Source: Candidatus Latescibacterota bacterium
GTDB lineage: Bacteria; Latescibacterota; UBA2968; UBA8231
Assembly: GCA_007136405.1 (NCBI GenBank)
Contig: SLHA01000044.1
Coordinates: forward strand, 1-64,000
Direction of reading: 5' to 3'
Length of the DNA: 64,000 nucleotides
Positions 39,406 through 48,394 of this stretch are shown one piece after another (the stretch's first letter is position 1; every line of letters begins with the position of its first letter). Under the pieces are notes generated by a model. It was not told the origin of the DNA, ran no database searches, and saw only the letters and a list, made by a program, of their open reading frames with translations. The translations under genes and the position numbers were made by a program.

Positions 39406-40542
39406 GTGAAAATGACCACAACAACCGCAGGCGCGAGCCTTCGGAGCACGCTGGACAGGCTCCCGGATCGCCCCGGGGTGTACATGATGAAGGGGCGGCA
39501 GGGAACCGCGATCTACGTGGGCAAAGCCAAAAACCTGAGACAGCGTGTCCGCGCCTACTTCCAGCCCGGGCAACGCGATGGGCGGCGGCAGTTCCGTGCA
39601 TTGCTGCGCAGCGTACGCAGCATTGACTTCATCATGACAGCCTCGGAACAGGAAGCGCTGTTGCTGGAAGCCATTCAGATCCGCGCCCTGCGCCCCCGGT
39701 ACAACGTGTCGCTGAAAGAGAACAGGGAATATCCCTATATCCGGCTCACCAGGCAGCACTATCCGCGCCTGCTGGCTACCCACGCCTTTGTGGACGACGG
39801 CTCGCGGTATTTCGGACCATTCAGCGATATCAGGGCCATGTACCAGACCCTCGAGCTGGTGGTCAGGCAGTTCGGCCTACGCACCTGCCGGCACCGCCTG
39901 CCGGCCGCAAACCGTGTTCCCTGCCTTGAATACCATCTGCATCGCTGCAGCGCGCCGTGCTCAGGGGGGCTGTCGGAAGCGGACTACGACTTGGCCGTCC
40001 AGCGAGCCATCAGCCTGATCGAAGGGCGCGACAGCGCCTACCTGGAATGCCTGCGCGCCCGCATGGCCGCCGCCGCGGTCAGCCGGAACTACGAGCAGGC
40101 GGCCCGCCTCCGGGACCAGCTACGAGCGCTCGAATTCATGCGCAACCGCCAGAAAGTCTGGCTGGATGAGCCGCTGAACCGTGATGTGGTGGGATGCGCC
40201 CGGCATGGCTGCCGGGCCGGCTGCTGTCTGCTGGTTTTCCGCGACGGTCACCTGCGGGCCAGCCGGCACCAGGTATTGACCGGCTGTCCGGCGGACACGG
40301 ACACGCACATCGTCCTCGACTTCCTGCGCCGGCAGTACGGCCCGGTTGACCCGGAATACCCGTTCCCGGACGAAATCCAGACCACGGCGGCACAACCCGG
40401 CCTGCCCGAACTCCGCCGCCTGGCCGGGCCCAACCGGCCAGCGCCGGTGTGGATTGTGCCAGAAGCTCATCCTGTCATCCAGGATCTGGCCGCGCGGAAC
40501 GCCCGCTATCTGCTGGAGATCAAACCACCGGACCGGCCATGA
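39406..40542 (+). CDS. UvrC-like GIY-YIG protein lacking the C-terminal RNase H-like/HhH half
   Basis: LDRLPDRPGVYMMKGRQGTAIYVGKAKNLRQRVRAYF...RPRYNVSLKENREYPYIRLT...YFGPF...CLEYHLHRCSAPC... UVR-like NYEQAARLRDQLRALE; ends at NARYLLEIKPPDRP. Confidence 0.85.
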   Translation: MKMTTTTAGASLRSTLDRLPDRPGVYMMKGRQGTAIYVGKAKNLRQRVRAYFQPGQRDGRRQFRALLRSVRSIDFIMTASEQEALLLEAIQIRALRPRYNVSLKENREYPYIRLTRQHYPRLLATHAFVDDGSRYFGPFSDIRAMYQTLELVVRQFGLRTCRHRLPAANRVPCLEYHLHRCSAPCSGGLSEADYDLAVQRAISLIEGRDSAYLECLRARMAAAAVSRNYEQAARLRDQLRALEFMRNRQKVWLDEPLNRDVVGCARHGCRAGCCLLVFRDGHLRASRHQVLTGCPADTDTHIVLDFLRRQYGPVDPEYPFPDEIQTTAAQPGLPELRRLAGPNRPAPVWIVPEAHPVIQDLAARNARYLLEIKPPDRP

Positions 40543-41090
40543 ATGCGCTCGACAGCAGCCACCGTGAAACCGCTTCATTGACGGATATTGCGACACCCTT
40601 CGGCATGGTGCGGCTGGTCTGGCAGGACGAGAACATCGTCAAGGTGGCGCTCGGTCCCTATCAGCCGGAATCCATCCTTCCGGTCGTGCTCCTGGGCCTG
40701 CCGTCCCATGCCCGGGGCCGGCGCCTGGTCGCCGCCTTTCTGGCCTATTTCCGGGGAGAACAGGTGGTGTTTCCGTGTCCCCTGCCGGAATCGGAGGGAA
40801 CGGAATTTCAGCGCACGGTGTGGCGCGCCTTGGCCCGCATCCCGTACGGTACCTGTCAGGGCTACGGCGAACTGGCCGGCGGGCTCGGTATGCCGTCAGG
40901 TTCGGCCCGGGCAGCAGGTTCTGCCTGCGCCCGGAATCCGCTGCCCGTCATCTACCCCTGTCATCGCGTCGTCGCCGCCACCGGAGCACTCACCGGATTC
41001 GGTGCGGGCCTGGCATGGAAAGCAGCACTACTGGAGCTGGAAGGCGTACCGCTGGATCGAGCTCGAATGCAAGTCACCAGGATGCGCTGA
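40539..41090 (+). CDS. ogt: Methylated-DNA--protein-cysteine methyltransferase
   Basis: FQRTVWRALARIPYGTCQGYGELA...NPLPVIYPCHRVVAATGALTGFGAG; PCHRV motif; ATGA overlap with the upstream gene. Confidence 0.92.
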   Translation: MNALDSSHRETASLTDIATPFGMVRLVWQDENIVKVALGPYQPESILPVVLLGLPSHARGRRLVAAFLAYFRGEQVVFPCPLPESEGTEFQRTVWRALARIPYGTCQGYGELAGGLGMPSGSARAAGSACARNPLPVIYPCHRVVAATGALTGFGAGLAWKAALLELEGVPLDRARMQVTRMR

Positions 41091-41091
41091 T

Positions 41092-41958
41092 ATGGCCCTC
41101 TTGCCGGTTTCGCTGCAGCACACCTTGAACCGCTTTCTGACCGCCATGGAGCAGGACCGCGGTCTGACGTCCAATACGCTGGATGCGTACCGGCGGGATC
41201 TCACCCGGTACCTGTCCAGCCTGGTGCAACAGGACGTCGCAACTTTGGATGACGTGCGGTCGCGACATGTGCTCAGCTTCCTGCAGCAGCTGCATGACCG
41301 GGGAAGGCAGCCATCCACCCTGGCACGCAATATCACATCGTTGAAACGTTTTCACCGCTATCTGCTGCTCCAGGGCATCACCAGTCTGGATCCCGTAGCC
41401 GAAGTCGAGTCCCCGCGGCTCCAACGGCGGTCGCCGGCATGCCTTTCTGCGCTCGAAGTCGAACTGCTGCTTGATGCTCCGGATACGAGCAGTCCGCTGG
41501 GGCTGCGTGACAAAGCCATGCTGGAGCTGCTGTATGCCTCCGGTCTGCGGGTCTCGGAGCTGATCGGCCTCACCCTCCCATACCTGCAGCTCGACAGTGG
41601 ACTGCTCAGGGTTCGCGGACGCGGCAACCGGGAACGCGTCGTGCCCATGGGTAGCCAGGCCGTCAAGTACAACAAGGCATACCTGGACATCGCCAGACCC
41701 GCGCTGGTTGGTCCGGAGTCCGGGGCTGAAGTGTACCTGAATGCCCGCGGCAGCTCGCTCTCGCGCATGGCGGTCTGGAAGGCGATCAGGACAGCCGCGT
41801 CGCGCGCCGGCCTCGAACGCGACATCAGTCCGCATACGCTGCGACATTCCTTCGCCGCGCACCTGCTGCAGCGTGGCGTCAGCCTGCAGATCGTCCAGGA
41901 GTTGCTCGGTCATGCCGATATTTCCACTACGCAGGTGTACGCCCGTATCGACAGTTAG
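41092..41958 (+). CDS. xerD: Tyrosine recombinase XerC/XerD-like, short C-terminus
   Basis: LNRFLTAMEQDRGLTSNTLDAYRRDLTRYL...LLYASGLRVSELIGLTL...SPHTLRHSFAAHLLQRGVSLQIVQELLGHADISTTQVYARIDS*. Confidence 0.9.
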   Translation: MALLPVSLQHTLNRFLTAMEQDRGLTSNTLDAYRRDLTRYLSSLVQQDVATLDDVRSRHVLSFLQQLHDRGRQPSTLARNITSLKRFHRYLLLQGITSLDPVAEVESPRLQRRSPACLSALEVELLLDAPDTSSPLGLRDKAMLELLYASGLRVSELIGLTLPYLQLDSGLLRVRGRGNRERVVPMGSQAVKYNKAYLDIARPALVGPESGAEVYLNARGSSLSRMAVWKAIRTAASRAGLERDISPHTLRHSFAAHLLQRGVSLQIVQELLGHADISTTQVYARIDS

Positions 41959-42282
41959 CGGGGCTCCACCGCAGACCGCCCGGACTTTTATGAGCAGTAC
42001 CCGCGGAACCGTGACGCACAGGCAACGCCACCGGCGCCGCACGCCGGCCGGAACCGCTGCGACGGGCACCGTCCCTGCCATCGGCATGCAGGCACTGTCC
42101 GTCCATCGTCCGCACCGTCCGGGGCTCTCCGGTCAGCCACGCGTCCGTCATATCGAAACGCGACGTTCAACCGCCTGCATCGGGCGCCGCAGCCCCGGAG
42201 CGACCCCGGGCCCGGAAGCCGCTCCCCGCATGGACGGGAGCAGTGGCCACCGGAGGCGCCACACCTGTCAAGGCAGCCAACC

Positions 42283-43098
42283 ATGCCGGCACTCCGGAAC
42301 CTGACCCTCGGCCGCTATGTGCCCACCGCATCTGTGGTGCACGGCCTGGATCCGCGCACCAAGCTGCTCGCCAGCATCGGTCTGATGGTGTCCGTGCTGG
42401 CCACCCCGAACCTCCCGGTTCTGGGCTTGTATTTCGGCTTTCTGGCGGTGAGCACCCGGGCCTCCCGGCTGCCTGCTGCCATGCTGCTGCGCAACCTGCA
42501 GGCATTCACCTGGCTCTTCCTGTTCACCATCATCATGCACGCCCTGATGACTCCGGGAACGGTCTTGCTGGCATTTCCATGGTGGAACCTGACCGTAACC
42601 CGTGAAGGTGCCCATGGCGGCCTGTTCTACGGCCTGCGTCTGGCTGCGGTCATCGTCACCGCGTCCCTGTTGACCCTGACCACGGCTCCTCTCGAACTGA
42701 CCGGAGGACTGGAGCGTCTGCTCGGACCGCTTCGGCGCATCGGTGTACCGGCGCACGATCTGGCCCTGATGATCACCATCGCGCTTCGCTTCATACCCGT
42801 GCTGATCGACGAAGCCGAGCGCCTGCGCAAGGCGCAGCTCGCTCGGGGGGCGGATTTCGGCGGCGGCCCCTTGCGGCGCGCACGCCAGATGATCCCTCTG
42901 CTGGCACCGCTGTTCATCTCTGCCTTTGACCGGGCCGACCGTCTGGCCCTGGCCATGGAGAGCCGTTGTTACCGTGGCGGCGAAGGGCGCACCAGCTACC
43001 ACGAGCTCCGGTTTCGGCGCCACGACCTGCTGGCTGCCCTGATCGCGACCATGATCGGGCTGGGCATCACCATCGTACCGCGCCTGCTGCACCGCTGA
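42283..43098 (+). CDS. ecfT: Energy-coupling factor transporter transmembrane protein EcfT
   Basis: HGLDPRTKLLASIGLMVSVL...ALMITIALRFIPVLIDEAERLRKAQLARGADF...PLLAPLFISAFDRADRLALAMESRCYRGG. Confidence 0.9.
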   Translation: MPALRNLTLGRYVPTASVVHGLDPRTKLLASIGLMVSVLATPNLPVLGLYFGFLAVSTRASRLPAAMLLRNLQAFTWLFLFTIIMHALMTPGTVLLAFPWWNLTVTREGAHGGLFYGLRLAAVIVTASLLTLTTAPLELTGGLERLLGPLRRIGVPAHDLALMITIALRFIPVLIDEAERLRKAQLARGADFGGGPLRRARQMIPLLAPLFISAFDRADRLALAMESRCYRGGEGRTSYHELRFRRHDLLAALIATMIGLGITIVPRLLHR

Positions 43099-43192
43099 CG
43101 GTTCGCTCGTGAAGCGAGCGACCGGTCAGGACGCCAGGAGCGGTTCAACCGCGTTGACCCAGCGTCCGCACTCAGAGAGCCATGGAGGCCGT

Positions 43193-44008
43193 ATGGCAGA
43201 AGCACAACGCAATATCGGTCTGCTGCTTGAATACGACGGCTCAGCTTTCCAGGGCTGGCAGATACAGGCTGCAGGACGGACGGTGCAGGGGGAGCTGGCG
43301 CGGGCTCTTGGCGTGCTCATCGGCGAGTCCGTCTGTCCGACCGGCTCAGGGCGCACCGACGCCGGCACGCACGCTCTGGGCCAGGTGGCCAATTTCCGCA
43401 CTGGCAGTGCCATGCCGCTGGAACGCATCCGGCGCGGTCTCAACGGCCTGTTGCCGCCGGATCTCGCCGTTCGTGCGGTCGTGTCCGTTCCCATGGATTT
43501 TCACGCCCGGTACAGTGCCTGCAGCAAGAGATATCGTTATCGCATCCGCAGGGGCAAAGCCGCCATGGAGCGTCAGCATGTATGGTCGGTGTTCGAACCG
43601 CTGGACATCGACGCCATGCGGCTGGCTGCCGCCTCGATGCCGGGCTCTCACGGCTTCGCTGCCTTCTGCAAGCAGGATCCCGTACCGTCCAGCTTCATAT
43701 GCCGGGTGAGCGATGCGGGGCTGACGGAACAAGGCCCGGAGATCGTCTTCGAGATCCAGGCTGACCGTTTCCTGCGTCACATGGTTCGCATCCTGACAGG
43801 GACGTTGGTCGAGGTGGGATGCGGGCGACGGCCGGTCGACGACGTGGCGCAGCTGCTCTCCAGCGGCGAACGCCGGCTGGCCGGACCCACCGCGCCGGCT
43901 CGCGGTCTATGCCTGCTGCATGTGCACTATCCGCCTGAAACCGGCCTCTACCAGACCATCGGAACACCGGATCGTGCCGGAGCATCTGCACAACGTTTCC
44001 CGGGCTGA
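43193..44008 (+). CDS. truA: tRNA pseudouridine(38-40) synthase
   Basis: LLEYDGSAFQGWQIQAAGRTVQGELARAL...GSGRTDAGTHALGQVANF...FLRHMVRILTGTLVEVGCG. Confidence 0.95.
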   Translation: MAEAQRNIGLLLEYDGSAFQGWQIQAAGRTVQGELARALGVLIGESVCPTGSGRTDAGTHALGQVANFRTGSAMPLERIRRGLNGLLPPDLAVRAVVSVPMDFHARYSACSKRYRYRIRRGKAAMERQHVWSVFEPLDIDAMRLAAASMPGSHGFAAFCKQDPVPSSFICRVSDAGLTEQGPEIVFEIQADRFLRHMVRILTGTLVEVGCGRRPVDDVAQLLSSGERRLAGPTAPARGLCLLHVHYPPETGLYQTIGTPDRAGASAQRFPG

Positions 44009-44021
44009 TACACTCCCGCGC

Positions 44022-44050
44022 TTGACAAGCCGGGTATACTTGTTTGTTAT
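44022..44050 (+). promoter_or_regulatory. Predicted sigma70 promoter upstream of htrA-like gene
   Basis: TTGACA AGCCGGGTATACTTGTT TGTTAT (17-nt spacer). Confidence 0.5.
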
Positions 44051-44065
44051 ACCGGTCATTGGCGT

Positions 44066-44098
44066 ATCGATGGTGCATCGATGACGCATCGATGGCGC
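44066..44098. repeat. 11-bp tandem repeat x3
   Basis: ATCGATGGTGC ATCGATGACGC ATCGATGGCGC. Confidence 0.85.
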
Positions 44099-44155
44099 CT
44101 CGAACGCGCACTCGCCACCGTCTCCGGACGATCAACGTGGCAGAACGTACAGGGT

Positions 44156-45292
44156 ATGATCACATCGCGTAGACGTTTTGCCGGCAGATGCCCGTTCGCC
44201 GTTACGGTTGCTCTCCTGCTGTTGTATGCGGGCCCGCTTATGGCCGTAGACGCCATCAGCGCATCCCGCCGCACAGCGGTGGTTCAGGCCATCGAACGGG
44301 TCCAGCCGGCAGTGGTCAGCGTGCATGTGACCTACCGTGAAAGGGTTCTGGTCAGGCGCTTCCGGCAGGACCCGTTCTTCGATCTGTTTGCCCCGTTCAT
44401 GGTCCCCGGCGAACGGGACCGGACGTCGACCGGATCGGGCTTCATCGTGGACCAGGCGGGGCACATTCTCACCAATGCCCACGTGGTCGGGGATCCGGAA
44501 AGGCTGCTGCGGATCGACATCGCTCTGCCCGACGGCCGCAGCCTCGAGGCTCGCCACGTGGCCTCGGATCATGCCTTCGACCTGGCAGTACTTCAGGTGG
44601 GGGCCCAGGATCTTCCGGTTGCGCCTCTAGGTGATTCCAGCGATATTCTCATTGGCGAATGGGCCATAGCCATCGGCAACCCCTTTGATCTGGGCCCTAC
44701 CGCGAGCATCGGTCTGGTGAGTGCGTTGAACCGCAATTTCACCAAGCCCCAAAACGGGTACTATTACCGCAATATGATTCAGACCGATGCCGCCATCAAT
44801 CCTGGCAACAGCGGCGGCGCGCTCGTCAATGCAGCAGGGGAAGTCATCGGGGTCAACAGCTTCATCTATACGGGCGGGGATTACAGCATCGGCTCCATCG
44901 GCATTGGGTTTGCCATCCCCATCAATGCGGCTCGCAGTTTTCTTGTGGAGGTAGAGCAGCATGGCCAACCGCGACAGCCCTGGACTGGGATACTGTATCT
45001 TCAGGATCTGACCCGCGTTCTGGCCGAGCAACTGTCGCTGGCATCCACCGATGGCGCTCTCGTGGTTCAGATTACCCCTGACAGCCCGGCCGATGAGGCG
45101 GGCTTGGAACGCGGTGACGTCATCCTGGCCGTCAACCAGGAGCGGGTGCGCAACGTGGACGACGCCATCGCCATGTTGAAGGGCTTCAGGGTGGACGAGG
45201 AATGCTATTTGGACGTCATTCGTTTCGGTGAAGCGATACGGCTCCGGCTGCGTCTGGCCGAGATGCCGCAGTCCAGAAGGCGCTGGAACTGA
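44156..45292 (+). CDS. HtrA/Deg family trypsin-like protease with one PDZ domain
   Basis: GSGFIVDQAGHILTNAHVV...DLAVLQV...INPGNSGGALVNAAGEVIGVNSFIY...PDSPADEAGLERGDVILAVNQERV. Confidence 0.93.
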   Translation: MITSRRRFAGRCPFAVTVALLLLYAGPLMAVDAISASRRTAVVQAIERVQPAVVSVHVTYRERVLVRRFRQDPFFDLFAPFMVPGERDRTSTGSGFIVDQAGHILTNAHVVGDPERLLRIDIALPDGRSLEARHVASDHAFDLAVLQVGAQDLPVAPLGDSSDILIGEWAIAIGNPFDLGPTASIGLVSALNRNFTKPQNGYYYRNMIQTDAAINPGNSGGALVNAAGEVIGVNSFIYTGGDYSIGSIGIGFAIPINAARSFLVEVEQHGQPRQPWTGILYLQDLTRVLAEQLSLASTDGALVVQITPDSPADEAGLERGDVILAVNQERVRNVDDAIAMLKGFRVDEECYLDVIRFGEAIRLRLRLAEMPQSRRRWN

Positions 45293-45357
45293 CCAGGGAT
45301 ACTGGCGGCCACGCGCCTGCAGTCCCACGCCCTGCAACGTCTGTCGGAGATCAGCTT

Positions 45358-46062
45358 ATGCACCGGAGCTACGTACCTCACATCTTCACCTTGGGGAACC
45401 TGTTCTGCGGGTTTCTGGCTCTGCATTACGTCTTCCAGCACTCGTTCGTGCCGGCCGCATGGCTCATCGTCCTGGGGGCCGTGCTGGACAAAATGGACGG
45501 TTTGATCGCCCGCAGGATCGGCACTGGCTCCCCCTTCGGCGTGGAGCTGGATTCCATCGTCGATGTGTGTACTTTCGGTGTGGCTCCGGCGGTGATGATC
45601 TATCAGCGCCACTTGTCATCGCCCTGGGGACTGGGCCTGGCGTTTGTCTATCTGGTGTGTGGCGCCCTGCGTCTGGCCCGGTTCAACGTCATCAGCCTGT
45701 ATGCCAAAAAGGGTGACTACTACATGGGGCTTCCCATACCCATGGCCGCCATCGCCCTGACCCAGTTCATCGTGTACACGGACAGCAGATGGCAGCCGGC
45801 CCAGGAAACCATGCTGGCCGCTTCCGTCGTGATCCTTCTGGCAGCGCTCATGGTCAGTCCCTTCGACTACGACTCCTTGCCGGATATGCGGGCCTCCGGC
45901 CGGTGCGAACGGGCCAAACAGAGTTTCCTGGTTCTCGGCATCCTTATGGTACTGTACGACGCCGAACGTTTCCTTTTTCCCCTAATTGTGGCCTACATCA
46001 TTTCCGGCATCTACCGGTGGATAGCGGGTCTGCTTCATGATGAAGTCACTCAACACGCCTGA
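45358..46062 (+). CDS. pssA: CDP-diacylglycerol--serine O-phosphatidyltransferase
   Basis: PHIFTLGNLFCGFLALHYV...GAVLDKMDGLIARRIGTGSPFGVELDSIVDVCTFGVAPAVMIY (CDP-alcohol phosphotransferase motif). Confidence 0.9.
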   Translation: MHRSYVPHIFTLGNLFCGFLALHYVFQHSFVPAAWLIVLGAVLDKMDGLIARRIGTGSPFGVELDSIVDVCTFGVAPAVMIYQRHLSSPWGLGLAFVYLVCGALRLARFNVISLYAKKGDYYMGLPIPMAAIALTQFIVYTDSRWQPAQETMLAASVVILLAALMVSPFDYDSLPDMRASGRCERAKQSFLVLGILMVLYDAERFLFPLIVAYIISGIYRWIAGLLHDEVTQHA

Positions 46063-46071
46063 CCACCTCCG

Positions 46072-46359
46072 GTGCCGATGCCGAAAGACAAACCTGTAAG
46101 CCATCTCATCCTGGTGCTCTTCACCAGCGTCATCGGTGCCAACGTAATCGGTGAAGCACTCCGGGCGGTGTTGCATTTCGTCGGCGGCCCGGACACCATC
46201 GTCGAGCGCGCGTTGCTGCAGTACGTGTCGTGGTCCATCGGCCCGCACATGTTCAACCTCATCATCCTGTCGTTTTCATTCGACCTGTCACTGCGCTTCA
46301 ACGTTGTCACCCTCCTGGGGGTGGTCGTAGGCTGGTACTATTTCCGCTACAGCTATTGA
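46072..46359 (+). CDS. DUF4321-like small membrane protein
   Basis: 95 aa with hydrophobic segments; ...LGVVVGWYYFRYSY C-terminus. Confidence 0.6.
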   Translation: MPMPKDKPVSHLILVLFTSVIGANVIGEALRAVLHFVGGPDTIVERALLQYVSWSIGPHMFNLIILSFSFDLSLRFNVVTLLGVVVGWYYFRYSY

Positions 46360-46392
46360 TCGCGCCCCGGAGTCTCAGACGGAGACCTTATC

Positions 46393-46713
46393 ATGTTTGG
46401 CATGGGCCAATGGGAACTGCTCATCATCTTTCTGGTCGTTCTGCTGGTGTTCGGCGCCAAGCGAATTCCTGAAATGGCCCAGGGTCTGGGCAGAGGCATC
46501 AAGGAGTTCCGCAAAGCCGTACATGAAGTCCAGGAAGAGATCCAGGTGAACGAACCTGCCAACCGCCAGCAAGCCAGTCAGATCAACCCGCCATCGCAGG
46601 ATGAGTCCCGTCAGGACAGTGCTCAGTCCGGAACTGCCGAAACAGCCCGGTCCGGGGACAGCGGTGAGGACGCCGGTCACAACTCGCAGTCGTCCACCCG
46701 CTCAACCACCTGA
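46393..46713 (+). CDS. tatA: Sec-independent translocase TatA/TatE-type subunit
   Basis: MFGMGQWELLIIFLVVLLVFGAKRIPEMAQGLGRGIKEFRKAV. Confidence 0.93.
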   Translation: MFGMGQWELLIIFLVVLLVFGAKRIPEMAQGLGRGIKEFRKAVHEVQEEIQVNEPANRQQASQINPPSQDESRQDSAQSGTAETARSGDSGEDAGHNSQSSTRSTT

Positions 46714-46718
46714 ATCTC

Positions 46719-48170
46719 ATGGCGCTCAATGAACTGACGGCACACGAGCTCAAAACCTTGCTGGATCGGGGTGAGGTTTCAGCACATGAGGCTACTACCG
46801 CGGTCCTCGAACGCATAGAAGCCACGGATGACACCCTGAACGCGTTCATCTCAGTAGATGCCGAGGGCGCGCTCTCCCAGGCCGCTGCCGCAGACCGGCG
46901 GCGCGCCGCCGGCGAAGACCCGGGCATGCTGGGTGGCGTGCCGGTGGCGCTCAAGGATCTGCTGTGCGTAGCCGGGGGACATACCACCTGCGGATCCCGC
47001 ATGCTGGAGAACTACATCGCTCCGTACGATGCCACGGTCGTCTCCCGGCTGCGCCAGGCGGGTGCTGTGATCATCGGCAAGACGAACCTGGACGAATTTG
47101 CCATGGGGTCGTCCACAGAAAGCTCGTATTACGGAGTAACCCGCAACCCGCATGACAACTCTCGCGTGGCCGGGGGCAGCAGCGGCGGGTCGGCCGCGGC
47201 GGTGGCCGCCGATCAGACCATCCTGGCCATAGGCTCGGATACCGGCGGCTCGGTGCGTCAGCCGGCCGCCTATTGCGGCGTCGTCGGACTCAAACCCACA
47301 TACGGACGCGTATCCCGCTACGGACTGACCGCCTATGCCTCCTCCCTGGACCAGATCGGCCCGCTGACCAAAGATGTGCAAGACGCGGCATGGACGCTGG
47401 AAGCCATCGCCGGTCATGACCGATTCGATTCCACCTCCATACAGGCCCAGGTACCCGCGTATTCGCAGAGCTTCAACCGGGGCATCAAGGGTATGCGCAT
47501 CGGCCTGGCCCGTGAACACCTGCCTCCGGAGCTGGATGACCGGATCGCTGCGGTCACCCGGCAGGCTGCCCTGAGCCTGGAGCATTGCGGCGCGGAGCTG
47601 GTGGATCTGGAGCTTCCCGTAGCCGGACGGGGAGAGTATTGCCTGAGCTCCTTTTACCTGATCGCCATGGGAGAGTCCTCGGCCAATCTGGCCCGGTACG
47701 ACGGGGTGAAATACGGCCACCGGGCCCACGGCGCGACGGACCTGCAGTCCATGTACCAGAATACGCGCAATCAGGGGTTCGGGGATGAAGTCAAGCGTCG
47801 GATCATCCTCGGAACCTATGTGCTCAGCGCTGGTTATTACGACGCGTATTACCTGAAAGCGCAGCAGGTACGGACACTCATACGCCGTGACTTCGAACAG
47901 GCTTTCGCCCGCTGTGACGCCTTGCTGGCTCCGGTTACTCCCGGGCCGGCGTTCCGTATCGGCGAAAAAACGGACGACCCGTTGCAGATGTACCTGACCG
48001 ACATCTACACGGTGGCCGTGAATCTGGCCGGCATTCCCGCCATCTCGGTTCCGTGCGGTCTGTCCGCAGAAGGTTTACCCATCAGTGTGCAGCTACTGGG
48101 GCCGCCTCTGCAGGAGGAAAAGCTGCTGCAGCTGGGTCATGCCCTGGAATGCAGCGCCAGGCCTTGCTGA
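46719..48170 (+). CDS. gatA: Asp/Glu-tRNA(Asn/Gln) amidotransferase subunit A
   Basis: GVPVALKDLLCVAGGHTTCGSRMLENYIAPYDATVV...GGSSGGSAAAVAADQTILAIGSDTGGSVRQPAAYCGVVGLKPTYGRVSRYG. Confidence 0.95.
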   Translation: MALNELTAHELKTLLDRGEVSAHEATTAVLERIEATDDTLNAFISVDAEGALSQAAAADRRRAAGEDPGMLGGVPVALKDLLCVAGGHTTCGSRMLENYIAPYDATVVSRLRQAGAVIIGKTNLDEFAMGSSTESSYYGVTRNPHDNSRVAGGSSGGSAAAVAADQTILAIGSDTGGSVRQPAAYCGVVGLKPTYGRVSRYGLTAYASSLDQIGPLTKDVQDAAWTLEAIAGHDRFDSTSIQAQVPAYSQSFNRGIKGMRIGLAREHLPPELDDRIAAVTRQAALSLEHCGAELVDLELPVAGRGEYCLSSFYLIAMGESSANLARYDGVKYGHRAHGATDLQSMYQNTRNQGFGDEVKRRIILGTYVLSAGYYDAYYLKAQQVRTLIRRDFEQAFARCDALLAPVTPGPAFRIGEKTDDPLQMYLTDIYTVAVNLAGIPAISVPCGLSAEGLPISVQLLGPPLQEEKLLQLGHALECSARPC

Positions 48171-48171
48171 T

Positions 48172-48258
48172 GCGTTTGCCTGAACAGCCGGTGCACACCG
48201 GTCTGGGAACGGATGATCCGCGATCGAGTAGAATTGCCGAAGCGTTTGCCTGAACAGC
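48172..48258. repeat. 17-bp exact direct repeat pair (70-bp offset)
   Basis: GCGTTTGCCTGAACAGC at 48172-48188 and 48242-48258. Confidence 0.85.
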
Positions 48259-48394
48259 GGCTTCACACAGTTCACCGCCGCGCCTGAAGCCCTTTTCCGC
48301 CGCTGCCGGAACGGCCCTGAACGTGCGGAACCTGCAACCTTGGGTATGGATCTCGCAGGCGCGCGGCGTACATCAGACATACCGGAGCCCGATC

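Noticed and set aside
41741-42304. 187-aa ORF filling the xerD-ecfT gap
   Set aside because: Overlaps xerD out of frame, Arg/Pro/Thr-rich shadow composition, no SD or domain.
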